A DNA stretch of 42,583 nucleotides from Nautiliaceae bacterium (GTDB lineage Bacteria; Campylobacterota; Campylobacteria; Campylobacterales; Nautiliaceae): NCBI GenBank assembly GCA_027038555.1, contig JALVVX010000013.1, positions 1 to 42,583 on the forward strand, written 5' to 3'. The position numbers were made by a program, and so were the translations under genes. The notes beneath the pieces were generated by a model. The model had not been told where the DNA came from and searched no databases. It saw only the letters and a list, made by a program, of their open reading frames with translations. Shown one piece after another: positions 25,445 to 33,820 of the stretch; positions within the stretch are counted from its first letter, which is position 1; every line of letters begins with the position of its first letter.

Positions 25445-26272
25445 TTATAAAGAGAGTTTGACTTCTGTTTTGTTTAGATTAATTCCTGCTTCCTCAGGAG
25501 TTGAGCCGCAAGCAACATTTATAAGCTGTGTTACTTGTAAAATCGGCTCGTCATATCCGTCCATTGCTTTATGGCATAGCGGACAAGGAGTTGCCACAAT
25601 ATCAGCACCTGCTTCTTTTGCCCCGTCAAGAGGTTTTATTGCAAGTCTCTCTTTTTGAGAAGGCTCGGTAAATCTTGCATGATATCCACAGCAAGTATCT
25701 TCGTTTTCATACCCTTCAATAATTTCAACACCGAGAGGTTCAAGCACTTCTCTTAAAACTGTTGGATTTTCCGGGTCATCAAGTGCCACTTCATTTGGAG
25801 CCAATACATGACATCCGTAATAAGGTGCAATTTTAATACCGCTTATTTGTCTTTTAATTCTTTTTTTATATTCATCAAGACCTATAAAATCTCTTATAAG
25901 GTTTAGTGTATGATAAATTTTCGCTTCACCCTTATATTCAAGTCCTTCTTCTGCCAAGATTTCATTTACTTTATCTTTAAGTTCAGGATTAGAATCAAGT
26001 GCAAGTTTCGTTTTTGCAATAATCATATAGCACGTATTACATGGAGTGTATAAATCTACTCCTTTCTCTTCTGCCAAAGCAATATTTCTTGCATTCAACC
26101 CGTAAACTATTTTTTTATTTGTTTCATCAATAACACCTCCACCGCAACATGCGGCTCTTTCAAGTAAAACCCCCTCAACTCCCATATGTTTCAAAAAATC
26201 AACCGTTATATCATAATTATGAATATCAGCACCCTGAAAACAGCATCCGGGATAAATTCCTATTTTTTTCAT
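25445..26272 (-). CDS. sdhE: CCG-domain subunit of type-E succinate dehydrogenase/fumarate reductase
   Basis: 275 residues with two complete cysteine-rich CCG domains as in HdrB: C10/C11, C42-C43, C78-x2-C81 and C154, C194-C195, C230-x2-C233. In type-E complexes (SdhABE, Mfr, thiol:fumarate reductase) this subunit replaces the haem membrane anchor and hands electrons from or to a quinone or thiol via an unusual [4Fe-4S] cluster. Its ATG shares one base with the sdhB stop (TAATG). No membrane helix is present, so attachment must be peripheral. Not the small flavinylation factor that is also called SdhE. Confidence 0.88.
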   Translation of the reverse strand: MKKIGIYPGCCFQGADIHNYDITVDFLKHMGVEGVLLERAACCGGGVIDETNKKIVYGLNARNIALAEEKGVDLYTPCNTCYMIIAKTKLALDSNPELKDKVNEILAEEGLEYKGEAKIYHTLNLIRDFIGLDEYKKRIKRQISGIKIAPYYGCHVLAPNEVALDDPENPTVLREVLEPLGVEIIEGYENEDTCCGYHARFTEPSQKERLAIKPLDGAKEAGADIVATPCPLCHKAMDGYDEPILQVTQLINVACGSTPEEAGINLNKTEVKLSL

Positions 26273-27231
26273 TACAATTCCTTTTCAATTTTTTTAATAA
26301 AGTTTTTGAATTTATCAATTCCTTCAAACGGCTTAGGTCCGAACTCATCTTCCGGAAGACCTCTTTTTCTAAATTCTTTTTCCATATTTTCTCTGGCTTT
26401 TTCACCTTTTTCATCCGCAAATGCCACTGCCGGAAGGTTAAATTTGTCAATTTGACCAGTTTCAAAAACAGTCGCAAACCAGAATTTAGCTCTTCTTGTT
26501 GCAATATTTTCTTCACCTGTATCTTTTGCGATTCTTCTAAGTTCCAAAATATCATCACATGAAGATATTCCCTTAGGACAAGCCGCAAAACACATTTGAC
26601 ACTGTACACATTCCCATATTCCGTGATCTTCGGCAAGTTTTATTCTCTCTTCAACATCAACACCGTCTCTTGTATCCATAATAAATCTAAATACCTTAGT
26701 TAGCTGAAACGGTCCTAAATATTCATCATCACCTTTTAAAGCGTTGCACTGACCATAGCACGCCATACACAAAATACAATCGGTTTGTTTATCATATCTT
26801 GCAAACTCTTCTGGGAACACAAGAGATTCGCTTTTTAAATTATCAGGCACAACTTTTGGATCAGGTTCGAGGTAAGGTTTGATTTTTTTAAGTTTATTAA
26901 ATGCGGGTTCTTGATCAACTACCAAATCCCTTACCGGTTTTAGTGTTTTTAAAGGTTCTATTTTAATAACACCGTTTTTAATTTTATCTTTTGCCTGAAT
27001 TTTACAGCTAAGCCCCGCTCTGCCGTTGATTATCATAGCACAGCTACCACAAATTGCACTTCTACAAAAAGCTCTGAATGTAAGTGTCGGGTCAATCTTA
27101 TCTTTTATATACATTAAAAGTTCAAGTACAGTTAAAGAATCTTCAACCTCAACTTCGAAATCTTGCCAGTAACTTTTATCTTCATCAGGATTATATCTTT
27201 TGATTTTTGCTGTATATTTTATTTTTTTCAT
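26272..27231 (-). CDS. sdhB: Succinate dehydrogenase/fumarate reductase iron-sulfur subunit
   Basis: 319 residues. [2Fe-2S] domain with C56, C61, C64, C76; C-terminal ferredoxin domain with C152/C155/C158/C162 and C208/C211/C214/C218; then a C-terminal extension of about 100 residues (ETGQIDKFNLPAVAF onward) as in type-E enzymes. Passes electrons between the SdhA flavin and SdhE. ATG start preceded by AAAGGA. A TAAAAT-like -10 about 30 bases upstream may give it a promoter separate from sdhA, from which it is parted by the tRNA gene. Confidence 0.93.
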   Translation of the reverse strand: MKKIKYTAKIKRYNPDEDKSYWQDFEVEVEDSLTVLELLMYIKDKIDPTLTFRAFCRSAICGSCAMIINGRAGLSCKIQAKDKIKNGVIKIEPLKTLKPVRDLVVDQEPAFNKLKKIKPYLEPDPKVVPDNLKSESLVFPEEFARYDKQTDCILCMACYGQCNALKGDDEYLGPFQLTKVFRFIMDTRDGVDVEERIKLAEDHGIWECVQCQMCFAACPKGISSCDDILELRRIAKDTGEENIATRRAKFWFATVFETGQIDKFNLPAVAFADEKGEKARENMEKEFRKRGLPEDEFGPKPFEGIDKFKNFIKKIEKEL

Positions 27232-27325
27232 AGCAAATCCTTTGGTTTATTTTATCAAAAATTTTTCTTTTTAAGACTTTTTTTATCTTATTTGATTTTT
27301 TCTTATAAACAAATTAATTTTTTGT

Positions 27326-27331
27326 TATAAT
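27326..27331 (+). promoter_or_regulatory. -10 box of tRNA-Arg
   Basis: TATAAT within TTTTTTGTTATAATTAC, ending 9 bases before the tRNA, so transcription would start almost at the mature 5' end. The -35 position (27303-27308, TTATAA) is poor. Confidence 0.65.
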
Positions 27332-27340
27332 TACATCTCT

Positions 27341-27417
27341 CTCCCGGTAGCTCAGCCGGATAGAGCGTCGGATTCCTAATCCGAAGGTCGTGGGTTCAAA
27401 TCCCGCCCGGGAGACCA
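27341..27417 (+). tRNA. tRNA-Arg (anticodon CCU, reads AGG)
   Basis: Cloverleaf folds by hand: acceptor CTCCCGG (27341-27347) with CCGGGAG (27107 offset 27407-27413), D arm GCTC/GAGC, anticodon stem TCGGA/TCCGA around loop TTCCTAA with anticodon CCT at 27375-27377, variable loop AGGTC, T stem GTGGG/CCCGC with TTCAAAT loop, discriminator A, and encoded CCA at 27415-27417. It is plus-strand inside the minus-strand sdhA-sdhB interval. Confidence 0.96.
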
Positions 27418-27479
27418 ATTTAAGTGAAAAGTGTAAAGTATAAAATGAAAAATTTCACTTTTCACTTTTCATTTTTAAC
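27418..27479. repeat. Palindromic heptamer repeat between tRNA-Arg and sdhA
   Basis: From 27422 the sequence is in period 7: AAGTGAA-like units, turning at about 27450 into ACTTTTC-like units (the complement). The two arms are imperfect reverse complements of about 28 bases each, so the transcript from either side can form a long hairpin; it may end both the tRNA and sdhA transcripts. The array abuts the sdhA stop codon. Confidence 0.75.
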
Positions 27480-29186
27480 TTAGTATTTTCTTTCAGCTGG
27501 TTCATAAATGCTGATATCCACTTCACCTTTTTGATAATCAAAGCTTCCGTCAGAATTTTTACTAATCATTGAGTGATACAAAAATTCTTCGTCATTTCTT
27601 TTTGGATAATCGTCTCTGTAAAAACTACCGCGAGACTCTTTTCTTTGAAGCGATGCATACGCTAAAACATCCGCAATTTCAAGCAGATTGAAAAATTCAA
27701 GCGTTGATTGCAAATCTAAATTGAATACTTTTGATTTATCCTCAACTCCGAGATTTTTATGAGCTCTCTCAATCAAATCTTTTAGCTTATTATATCCTTC
27801 TTGCATTTCAGATTCGTTTTTAAATACACCGAAATGTTTAAACATAATTTCACCAAGTTCGTTTCTCATATCACCAAGTGTTTCTTTGCTTTCTTTATTC
27901 ATAAGTTCAGTAATAAATTTAACATCATCTTCAAGTTTTCCTTCTCCACCCTCGGCAAAATCAGTCCCTTCTGCATATCTTACGGCTTCTTTACCTGCTA
28001 CGTTTCCAAATACTACAATGTCAAGAAGACTGTTTCCTCCAAGTCTGTTCGCACCGTGAACACTCACACATTGTGCTTCACCTGCGGCATATACACCTTC
28101 AATAGGAGTTTCACATTTAACATTTGTATGGATTCCACCCATTGCGTAGTGAGCTGTCGGCTTAATAGGAATAGGTTCTTTTATAGGGTCTATTCCTTCA
28201 AAATCAATTGCAAGTTCCCTAATTTGCGGAAGTCTCTCTTTAATTTTTTCAGCTCCAAGATGAGTCAAATCAAGATGAACGTATTCTCTGCCTTCATCAT
28301 CTTTAAATCCTCTGCCTTCTCTGATTTCTTGCATAATGCTTCTACTTACCAAATCCCTTGGACCAAGTTCCATCTTCTCAGGTGCATATTTGCTCATAAA
28401 TCTCTCACCCTTGTTGTTTATAAGGTGTCCTCCTTCACCTCTTGCGGCTTCACTAACCAAAATAGCCGATTTTCTAAGACCAGTCGGGTGAAATTGTAAA
28501 AATTCCATATCTTTAAGAGGAAGTCCTGCCCTAAGTGCAGCCGCAGTCCCATCTCCCGTACAACCAAGAGCATTTGAAGTATAACCCCAATAAATTCTGC
28601 TGTGACCGCCTGTTGCTAAAATAATGGCTTTTGTTTTAATAAGTTTAACTTCTCCTGTTGCAATATTTATAGCCGTTACACCTATTGCCCTTTTCCCGTC
28701 ATGAACGATATTTAACATAAACCATTCATTTAAGAAATTAACACCTTCTTTAATACATTGCTCATATAAAGTATGAAGCATTACATGCCCCATTTTATCC
28801 GCACTGTAACATGTCCTGTCTTTACTTGCCCCGCCAAAAGGTCTTTGTGCGATTTTACCGTTTCCAAGTCTACTAAAAGGCACACCCATATGCTCCATAG
28901 CCCTGATAATCTTAGGAGCTTCATAACACATATATTTTACAGCTTCCTGGTCTGCTAAATAATCGCTTCCTTTGATTGTATCGAATGTATGAAGCTCTTC
29001 GTTATCTGTCGGGTCAACATTCGCAAGTGCCGCATTGATACCTCCCTGTGCGGCTCCCGTATGAGACCTTGTAGGATAAACTTTTGTAAGTACTGCAATA
29101 TTTAAATCTTTATTCTCTTTAACCGCGCTTAAAGCCGCATAAAGTCCGGCTCCGCCTGCACCGACAATTAAAACGTCAACTTTCAT
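27480..29186 (-). CDS. sdhA: Succinate dehydrogenase/fumarate reductase flavoprotein subunit
   Basis: 568 residues. FAD-binding [13 protein letters not shown] at 9-21, SHTGAAQGG with H42 for covalent flavin, LQFHPTGL and HY-MGGI ([13 protein letters not shown]) active-site segments, [17 protein letters not shown] near residue 378, and the ARxxxxLxxxAD-like capping and C-terminal domains with [13 protein letters not shown]. There is no twin-arginine signal, unlike the periplasmic MfrA of Campylobacter/Wolinella, so the catalytic head is cytoplasmic. In an rTCA autotroph it would reduce fumarate to succinate. ATG start close to its promoter. Confidence 0.95.
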   Translation of the reverse strand: MKVDVLIVGAGGAGLYAALSAVKENKDLNIAVLTKVYPTRSHTGAAQGGINAALANVDPTDNEELHTFDTIKGSDYLADQEAVKYMCYEAPKIIRAMEHMGVPFSRLGNGKIAQRPFGGASKDRTCYSADKMGHVMLHTLYEQCIKEGVNFLNEWFMLNIVHDGKRAIGVTAINIATGEVKLIKTKAIILATGGHSRIYWGYTSNALGCTGDGTAAALRAGLPLKDMEFLQFHPTGLRKSAILVSEAARGEGGHLINNKGERFMSKYAPEKMELGPRDLVSRSIMQEIREGRGFKDDEGREYVHLDLTHLGAEKIKERLPQIRELAIDFEGIDPIKEPIPIKPTAHYAMGGIHTNVKCETPIEGVYAAGEAQCVSVHGANRLGGNSLLDIVVFGNVAGKEAVRYAEGTDFAEGGEGKLEDDVKFITELMNKESKETLGDMRNELGEIMFKHFGVFKNESEMQEGYNKLKDLIERAHKNLGVEDKSKVFNLDLQSTLEFFNLLEIADVLAYASLQRKESRGSFYRDDYPKRNDEEFLYHSMISKNSDGSFDYQKGEVDISIYEPAERKY

Positions 29187-29286
29187 TTTACCCCTTTGAA
29201 TGTATTTGTAAAAATTATAACAAAATAAAAAAAGAGAAAACGGCTATAATTAATACTTATAACTAAGGAGAAAAAAACTGTTACTT
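29187..29286 (-). promoter_or_regulatory. sdhA promoter region
   Basis: On the minus strand TTTTGTTATAATTTTTAC gives a TATAAT box about 25-30 bases before the sdhA ATG, so the leader is very short. AAAGGGG precedes the ATG. On the plus strand the same gap holds TATAAT (29245-29250) and AAGGAG (29265-29270) with no gene after them. Confidence 0.6.
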
Positions 29287-30465
29287 TTAGTTACTAAAAT
29301 TTTGAAGTTTGTAATATAAATTTAACAGAAGTTTTTGTATTTGAAGTTTAAGAATTTTAATCTGTAAAATATTTTGCTCTTTTGTATTTTCCAAAATAGT
29401 CAAATCATCATATGTTGCCGTTCCTGCTTTGATATTGTTTTTTGTAGAAATAATAAGTTCATCGTAAAGTTTTATATTCTCTTTATAAATAGAAATCTTT
29501 TTTCTAACAGATTTTATGTTCGAAAAAATATTTTTATATTCATTTTCAAGTTCTTTTCTTTTTTGAAGATAATCAAGTTTGGAAATGAGATAATTGACTT
29601 TTGCTTTTTGAATTTTGTTGCCGGCAGTAAAATCGATAGGAATACTAATACCGGCACCTACGGAATAAAAATTTTTTTCATCGTCGTTATATCTGCTGTT
29701 TGAGTAACTTACATCCTGATAATTCCAGCTCGCATTTATAAAAACAGTAACAAGCTCATCACCAATTTGCATTTTATATAAATCTTTATTGACTTTTTTA
29801 GAAAGTTTTTTATTCAAAAGTTCAATATTGTCGTTTAAATATTTTTTTAAAGGAATAATACTGAAAAGATTTAAATTAATTTTCTCAATATCGGCATCGG
29901 AAATATTTTTAAAATTAAATCTGATATTATCGAGATTTTGAATGATATCTTCAAGCGAGAGCTTTAAAGAATTAAGAGAAATTATTGAATTATTTAAAAA
30001 AGTCAAATCAAGCGTTCCGTTTTTGTATTCCTCTTTTTTTCTTTTAACATCAATCAAAGCGTTTTTTATCTGCAACTTTATAATATTTTCATTTAATTTT
30101 GTAATTTTATAATCATACGCCAAATCAAGAGCCGTTTTTATCAGTTTTCTTTTTGTAAGAATTAAATTATTAATATTTAATTTTTTTGAATCTTTTGCAT
30201 ATTTTATCGAATAAAATATCGCCCCGCTTTTAAAAACAGGCTGATTAAGTGTAACGGAAAAGGTTTTTGTAGTTGTTTTTGTGTTTTCAAGTCTGTTGTC
30301 TTTTGTAATCGTATATTGAAGGATAATCGGATTTATCCATGATTTTTCAGTGGCTTTTGAGCTTTCAATTACTCTGTTTTTTTGTAAATCAAGTGTTTTA
30401 TTTTGCAAATCGCTCAAAATATTAGCACTTAAAAAAACAGGAAAAAGAAAAAAAAATCTTCTCAT
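29287..30465 (-). CDS. TolC-family outer-membrane efflux-like protein
   Basis: 392 residues with a signal peptide (FFFLFPVFLSA, about 3-14), long alpha-helical coiled-coil stretches (about 85-200 and 285-390), and two beta-rich blocks (about 45-75, ILQYTITKDNR; and 235-265, YSVGAGISIPIDF) in the internally duplicated layout of TolC-like trimers. The sequence is divergent and a little shorter than E. coli TolC (about 470 mature). No inner-membrane pump or adaptor is adjacent; it is translationally coupled to argD (ATGA). Confidence 0.75.
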   Translation of the reverse strand: MRRFFFLFPVFLSANILSDLQNKTLDLQKNRVIESSKATEKSWINPIILQYTITKDNRLENTKTTTKTFSVTLNQPVFKSGAIFYSIKYAKDSKKLNINNLILTKRKLIKTALDLAYDYKITKLNENIIKLQIKNALIDVKRKKEEYKNGTLDLTFLNNSIISLNSLKLSLEDIIQNLDNIRFNFKNISDADIEKINLNLFSIIPLKKYLNDNIELLNKKLSKKVNKDLYKMQIGDELVTVFINASWNYQDVSYSNSRYNDDEKNFYSVGAGISIPIDFTAGNKIQKAKVNYLISKLDYLQKRKELENEYKNIFSNIKSVRKKISIYKENIKLYDELIISTKNNIKAGTATYDDLTILENTKEQNILQIKILKLQIQKLLLNLYYKLQNFSN

Positions 30466-31625
30466 TCATTAACCTTCATAAGTGCGGTTTTTAATCTGTC
30501 AAACCCTTCATCTGTCTCTTCTTTTGTAATAGTTAAAGGCGGTAAAAATCTGACCGAATTGCTTCCGGCTTTTAGCACAAGCAGTTTTTCTTCAAACGCT
30601 TTTTTTACTATTTCATCTCTCGTTTCGCTTTTATGTGTTTTAAGGGCCTTCATAAGACCGTATCCGGAAACAGTGTCAAAAAGATTCGGAAATTCTTTTG
30701 CAATTTCTAAGAGTCTGTCTTCAAAATATTTTATTCTCTCATCAAGCCTTCCTGAGATTTTTTCTTCTTTTAATATTTCACAAACTTCAATCCCGGCTCT
30801 TGTTGAGAGATAGTTTCCTCCAAACGTACTTCCGTGGTCTCCGGGTTTTAAAACATCAGTAAGTCTTGTGACAACCGCACCTATTGGAACCCCTCCCCCA
30901 AGACCTTTTGCAAGGGTTATGATATCCGGCGTAATTTCATATAAGTTGCTTGCGTAAAATTCACCTGTTCTGTAAATTCCGGTTTGAACCTCATCGACTA
31001 TCAGCAACACATCTCTTTTTTTAAGTTCATTACTTAATTTTTGAATCTTTTCTTTATCAAAAGGATTAACCCCGCCTTCTCCCTGAATAAGCTCAATCAT
31101 TACAGCAACAGTTTTATCATCTATTTTATTATAAATATCATTTATATCTTTTGCATATTCAAATCCGTCCGGGAAAGGTCCGAAATATTGATGAAATTTT
31201 GACTGTCCCGTTGCTTTAAGAGTTGAAATTGTTCTTCCGTGAAATGAGTTTTCAAGAGTTATAACTTTGTATCTTTTAGGTTTTCCGTCAACTTCACCGT
31301 ATTTTCTTGCAATTTTAAGAGCCGTTTCATTTGCTTCTGCTCCGCTGTTGCAAAAAAACACCCCGCCCTTTCCATACTCTCTTACCAAAATTTCCGCAAT
31401 TTTTTCCTGAGGAGGGATTCTGTAAAGATTTGAAATATGAATTATGTTTTTTGCCTGATCGCAAATGGCATTTGCAAGTCTTTCATTGCCGTGCCCCACA
31501 CTAACAACCCCGATACCGCTGGTAAAATCGATATATTCATCTCCATTTTCATCTGTTAAAACAGCATTTTTTCCTTTTACAAATTTAACGTCAAAACGGC
31601 TGTATGTATTAAGTAAATTCTGCAT
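30462..31625 (-). CDS. argD: Acetylornithine aminotransferase
   Basis: Class III PLP aminotransferase of arginine synthesis (often also N-succinyldiaminopimelate transamination in lysine synthesis). 387 residues. FCNSGAEANETALKIARKY, SFHGRTISTLKATGQ, LLIVDEVQTGIYRTGEFYA, PLP lysine in TLAKGLGGG (K240) and HGSTFGGNYLSTRAG are diagnostic. ATG start; GGAGAG upstream. Followed by the TolC-like gene with a 4-base overlap. Confidence 0.95.
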   Translation of the reverse strand: MQNLLNTYSRFDVKFVKGKNAVLTDENGDEYIDFTSGIGVVSVGHGNERLANAICDQAKNIIHISNLYRIPPQEKIAEILVREYGKGGVFFCNSGAEANETALKIARKYGEVDGKPKRYKVITLENSFHGRTISTLKATGQSKFHQYFGPFPDGFEYAKDINDIYNKIDDKTVAVMIELIQGEGGVNPFDKEKIQKLSNELKKRDVLLIVDEVQTGIYRTGEFYASNLYEITPDIITLAKGLGGGVPIGAVVTRLTDVLKPGDHGSTFGGNYLSTRAGIEVCEILKEEKISGRLDERIKYFEDRLLEIAKEFPNLFDTVSGYGLMKALKTHKSETRDEIVKKAFEEKLLVLKAGSNSVRFLPPLTITKEETDEGFDRLKTALMKVNE

Positions 31626-31634
31626 TATCTCTCC

Positions 31635-32132
31635 TTATACATCATAAAAATTAATCTCATATTCGCTTATATCGTTTTTACTGAAAACTCCCACTTTACT
31701 CTCAAACATTTTCAAAAAACTCATTAAATTCATCATCTCTTCATCTTCCACATCACCTATTATTACACTTATTTTCTCTGCCTCATCTATAAGATACAAA
31801 ATTCCCGCCACTTCTTCAAGCGTGGTATTATGTTTTTTTATCTCTTTTTTTACCCTGATTCCTTTAAGTATCTCTACAAAATCTTCAAATTCATCCAAGT
31901 CTTTAAGCCCTTCGTCATATACATCAAAAACATATGCAAGTCTTGCAAGCAAAAGCGGTAGCTTTTCGCTTGAAGTTGGAATATCAACTTTTGAGTATTC
32001 TGATTTATTTCCGATTACCGCCACGTTTTTTAATAGATTTTGAGGTGTTTCGTTATAATAAATAATCAAATCAGATTCTTTTAAAAATTTTTCGTTTTTG
32101 TTTGTAAAATACTCTTTATCTTTTTTAAACAT
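31635..32132 (-). CDS. Conserved hypothetical protein upstream of argD
   Basis: 165 residues, not recognised. Acidic, soluble, without cysteine or membrane segments. A basic N-terminus (FKKDKEYF) is followed by SDLIIYYNETPQNLLKNVAVIGNKSEY, which looks like two beta strands, then an acidic helical region (DEGLKDLDEFEDFVEILKGIRVKK) and a C-terminal part EAEKISVIIGDVEDEEMMNLMSFL. ATG at 32132 is preferred because AAAGG is spaced 6 bases. It lies 9 bases before argD and is divergent from sulP. Confidence 0.7.
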   Translation of the reverse strand: MFKKDKEYFTNKNEKFLKESDLIIYYNETPQNLLKNVAVIGNKSEYSKVDIPTSSEKLPLLLARLAYVFDVYDEGLKDLDEFEDFVEILKGIRVKKEIKKHNTTLEEVAGILYLIDEAEKISVIIGDVEDEEMMNLMSFLKMFESKVGVFSKNDISEYEINFYDV

Positions 32133-32182
32133 TTTCAACCTTTGATATAATTCCGCCTTAATTTCAGTAAAAGGATATATAA
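32133..32182 (+). promoter_or_regulatory. sulP promoter and ribosome site
   Basis: TTGATATAATTCC gives TATAAT at 32146-32151; AAAGGA at about 32170 precedes the TTG start of sulP by 7-8 bases. The -10 lies immediately upstream of the divergent gene start, so the two promoters face away within 50 bases. Confidence 0.6.
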
Positions 32183-33679
32183 TTGTTTAGCAAAATTTTA
32201 CAAAATTATAACGCAAAAAGTGCAAAAAACGATATTTTAGCCGGAATCGTAACCTCTGTTGCATTGGTACCAGAAGTTGTAGGATTTGCTCTTATTGCAG
32301 GACTCTCACCTGTTGTGGGATTATATACAGCATTTATCTTAGGACTTATTGCGGCAATACTTGGAGGCAAACCAGGACTCATCTCGGCGGCCGCCGGAAG
32401 TATAGCCGTTGTAGTTGTAAGTCTTGTTAAAAATTACGGAGTCGAATATCTTTTCTGGGCGGTGGTATTAGCTGGTATTATTCAAATACTCATAGGGGTT
32501 TTTAGACTAGCTAAATTTATCCGTCTTGTGCCAATGCCAGTGGTTTACGGATTTGTAAACGGACTTGCCATTGTTATTGCCACAAGTCAGTTTGAATTTT
32601 TCAAGGGTGAGACATTCTGGGTATATCCTCTTGTAGCCCTCACGATGGCTATAATGTATTTTGTACCTAAATTTACAAAAGCTATTCCATCAGGACTTAT
32701 TGCTATTATTTTTGTTACTTTACTTGTTGTTATCTTTCATATTCCAGTAAAAACGGTCGGGGATTTGGCGGACATTAAAGGAAGTTTCCCGTCTTTTCAT
32801 ATTCCCTTAGCCCCGCTTAATCTTGAAACACTTAAAATTATTTTGCCGTACTCTGTGATTATCGCCCTTGTAGGGCTTATTGAAACACTTCTTACCATGG
32901 AAGTCTTAGAAGAAATGGATAACGAAAGAGGAAACGGAAATAAAGAAGCGATAGCCCAGGGGCTTGGAAACACCGCATGCGGATTTTTCGGAGCAACTGC
33001 GGGATGTGCGATGATAGGACAGACGATAGTTAATCACACATCAGGCGGAAGGGGGAGACTCAGCGGTGTGACAGCCGCTTTGATGGTAATACTTTATGTC
33101 GTATTTCTCTCAAAGCTAATTTCAACTGTCCCGCTTGCCGTTTTAATCGGTATTATGTTTATGGTGAGTATCGCCACATTTGAGTGGGCAAGTATTGACA
33201 AAATAAAAAGAATGCCAAAAGAGGACACTTTTGTTTTGATTTTTACTACAATAGTGACAATTTTTACAGACCTTGCTATTGCTGTAATAAGCGGTGTTAT
33301 AATCTCAGCCCTTGTGTTTGCTTGGAAACATGCAAAAGTCACATACCAGACAAAAATGGAAAACGGCAAAAAAATATATATTTTTGAAGGGCCTCTCTTT
33401 TTTGGAAGTGCCAGAAGTTTTCTAGAGAGTTTTGATATCAAAAACGACCCAAACGAAGTAGTAATGGATTTTAAAAATGTAAGAGTAATAGATTCAAGTG
33501 GTGTGGAAGCAATAGATAAAATTACAAAAAAATACCTTGAAGCGGGCAAAAAACTTACAATCAGACATTTAAGCAACGAATGTAAAAAACTGCTTGAAAT
33601 AGCAGGTCCTTACTGCACTTACGAAGAAGACGACCCTGATTACAAAGTGGCTGTTGATCCTGAAAAAATCGGGAAGTAA
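32183..33679 (+). CDS. SulP-family anion transporter with STAS domain
   Basis: 498 residues. Transmembrane core of 10-12 helices (about 18-385), opening with KNDILAGIVTSVALVPEVVGFALIAG and containing GLIAAILGGKPGLISAAAGS and the GNTACGFFGATAGCAMIGQT signature, then a cytoplasmic STAS domain (about 395-490; VVMDFKNVRVIDSSGVEAIDKI). SulP proteins move sulfate, bicarbonate or other anions; BicA-like bicarbonate uptake would fit a carbon-fixing organism but the substrate is not shown by sequence. TTG start. Confidence 0.92.
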   Translation: MFSKILQNYNAKSAKNDILAGIVTSVALVPEVVGFALIAGLSPVVGLYTAFILGLIAAILGGKPGLISAAAGSIAVVVVSLVKNYGVEYLFWAVVLAGIIQILIGVFRLAKFIRLVPMPVVYGFVNGLAIVIATSQFEFFKGETFWVYPLVALTMAIMYFVPKFTKAIPSGLIAIIFVTLLVVIFHIPVKTVGDLADIKGSFPSFHIPLAPLNLETLKIILPYSVIIALVGLIETLLTMEVLEEMDNERGNGNKEAIAQGLGNTACGFFGATAGCAMIGQTIVNHTSGGRGRLSGVTAALMVILYVVFLSKLISTVPLAVLIGIMFMVSIATFEWASIDKIKRMPKEDTFVLIFTTIVTIFTDLAIAVISGVIISALVFAWKHAKVTYQTKMENGKKIYIFEGPLFFGSARSFLESFDIKNDPNEVVMDFKNVRVIDSSGVEAIDKITKKYLEAGKKLTIRHLSNECKKLLEIAGPYCTYEEDDPDYKVAVDPEKIGK

Positions 33680-33680
33680 A

Positions 33681-33810
33681 GGGTGGATGAGTGTATGATT
33701 ATATGGGTGAATGGGTAGTTGGATAGGAAATAGGATAAAGTTTTGAGTTGTGAGTGTTAAGTTGTAAATTTTAGGTAATTTTTAATGTTAAATTTTAAGA
33801 TTAAGTTTCA
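33681..33810. repeat. Bipartite degenerate heptamer repeat after sulP
   Basis: Begins two bases after the sulP stop. First part: G-rich GGATGAGTG / GGGTGAATGGG-type units to about 33740; second part: TTTTGAG / TGTTAAG-type units in rough 7-base register to about 33808. No open frame uses it. A closely related bipartite tract follows mutS2 (42389-42505). It fills the gap between the convergent sulP and priA genes. Confidence 0.75.
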
Positions 33811-33820
33811 ATACTATAAA

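Noticed and set aside
25445-26272. Heterodisulfide reductase subunit B (HdrB) instead of SdhE
   Set aside because: The cysteine pattern fits both, but direct coupling to sdhB and the absence of hdrA or hdrC make the type-E Sdh/Frd subunit the better reading.
27418-27479. CRISPR-like or attachment-site reading of the repeat behind tRNA-Arg
   Set aside because: Units are only 7 bases with no unique spacers, and no duplicated tRNA 3' end or integrase gene was found nearby.
27801-28499. 232-codon plus-strand frame antisense to sdhA
   Set aside because: Composition rich in Cys/Phe/Ser typical of a reverse-strand shadow; sdhA motifs are complete on the minus strand.
30559-30813. 84-codon plus-strand frame antisense to argD
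   Set aside because: Ser/Phe-rich shadow of the argD coding strand with no start signals.
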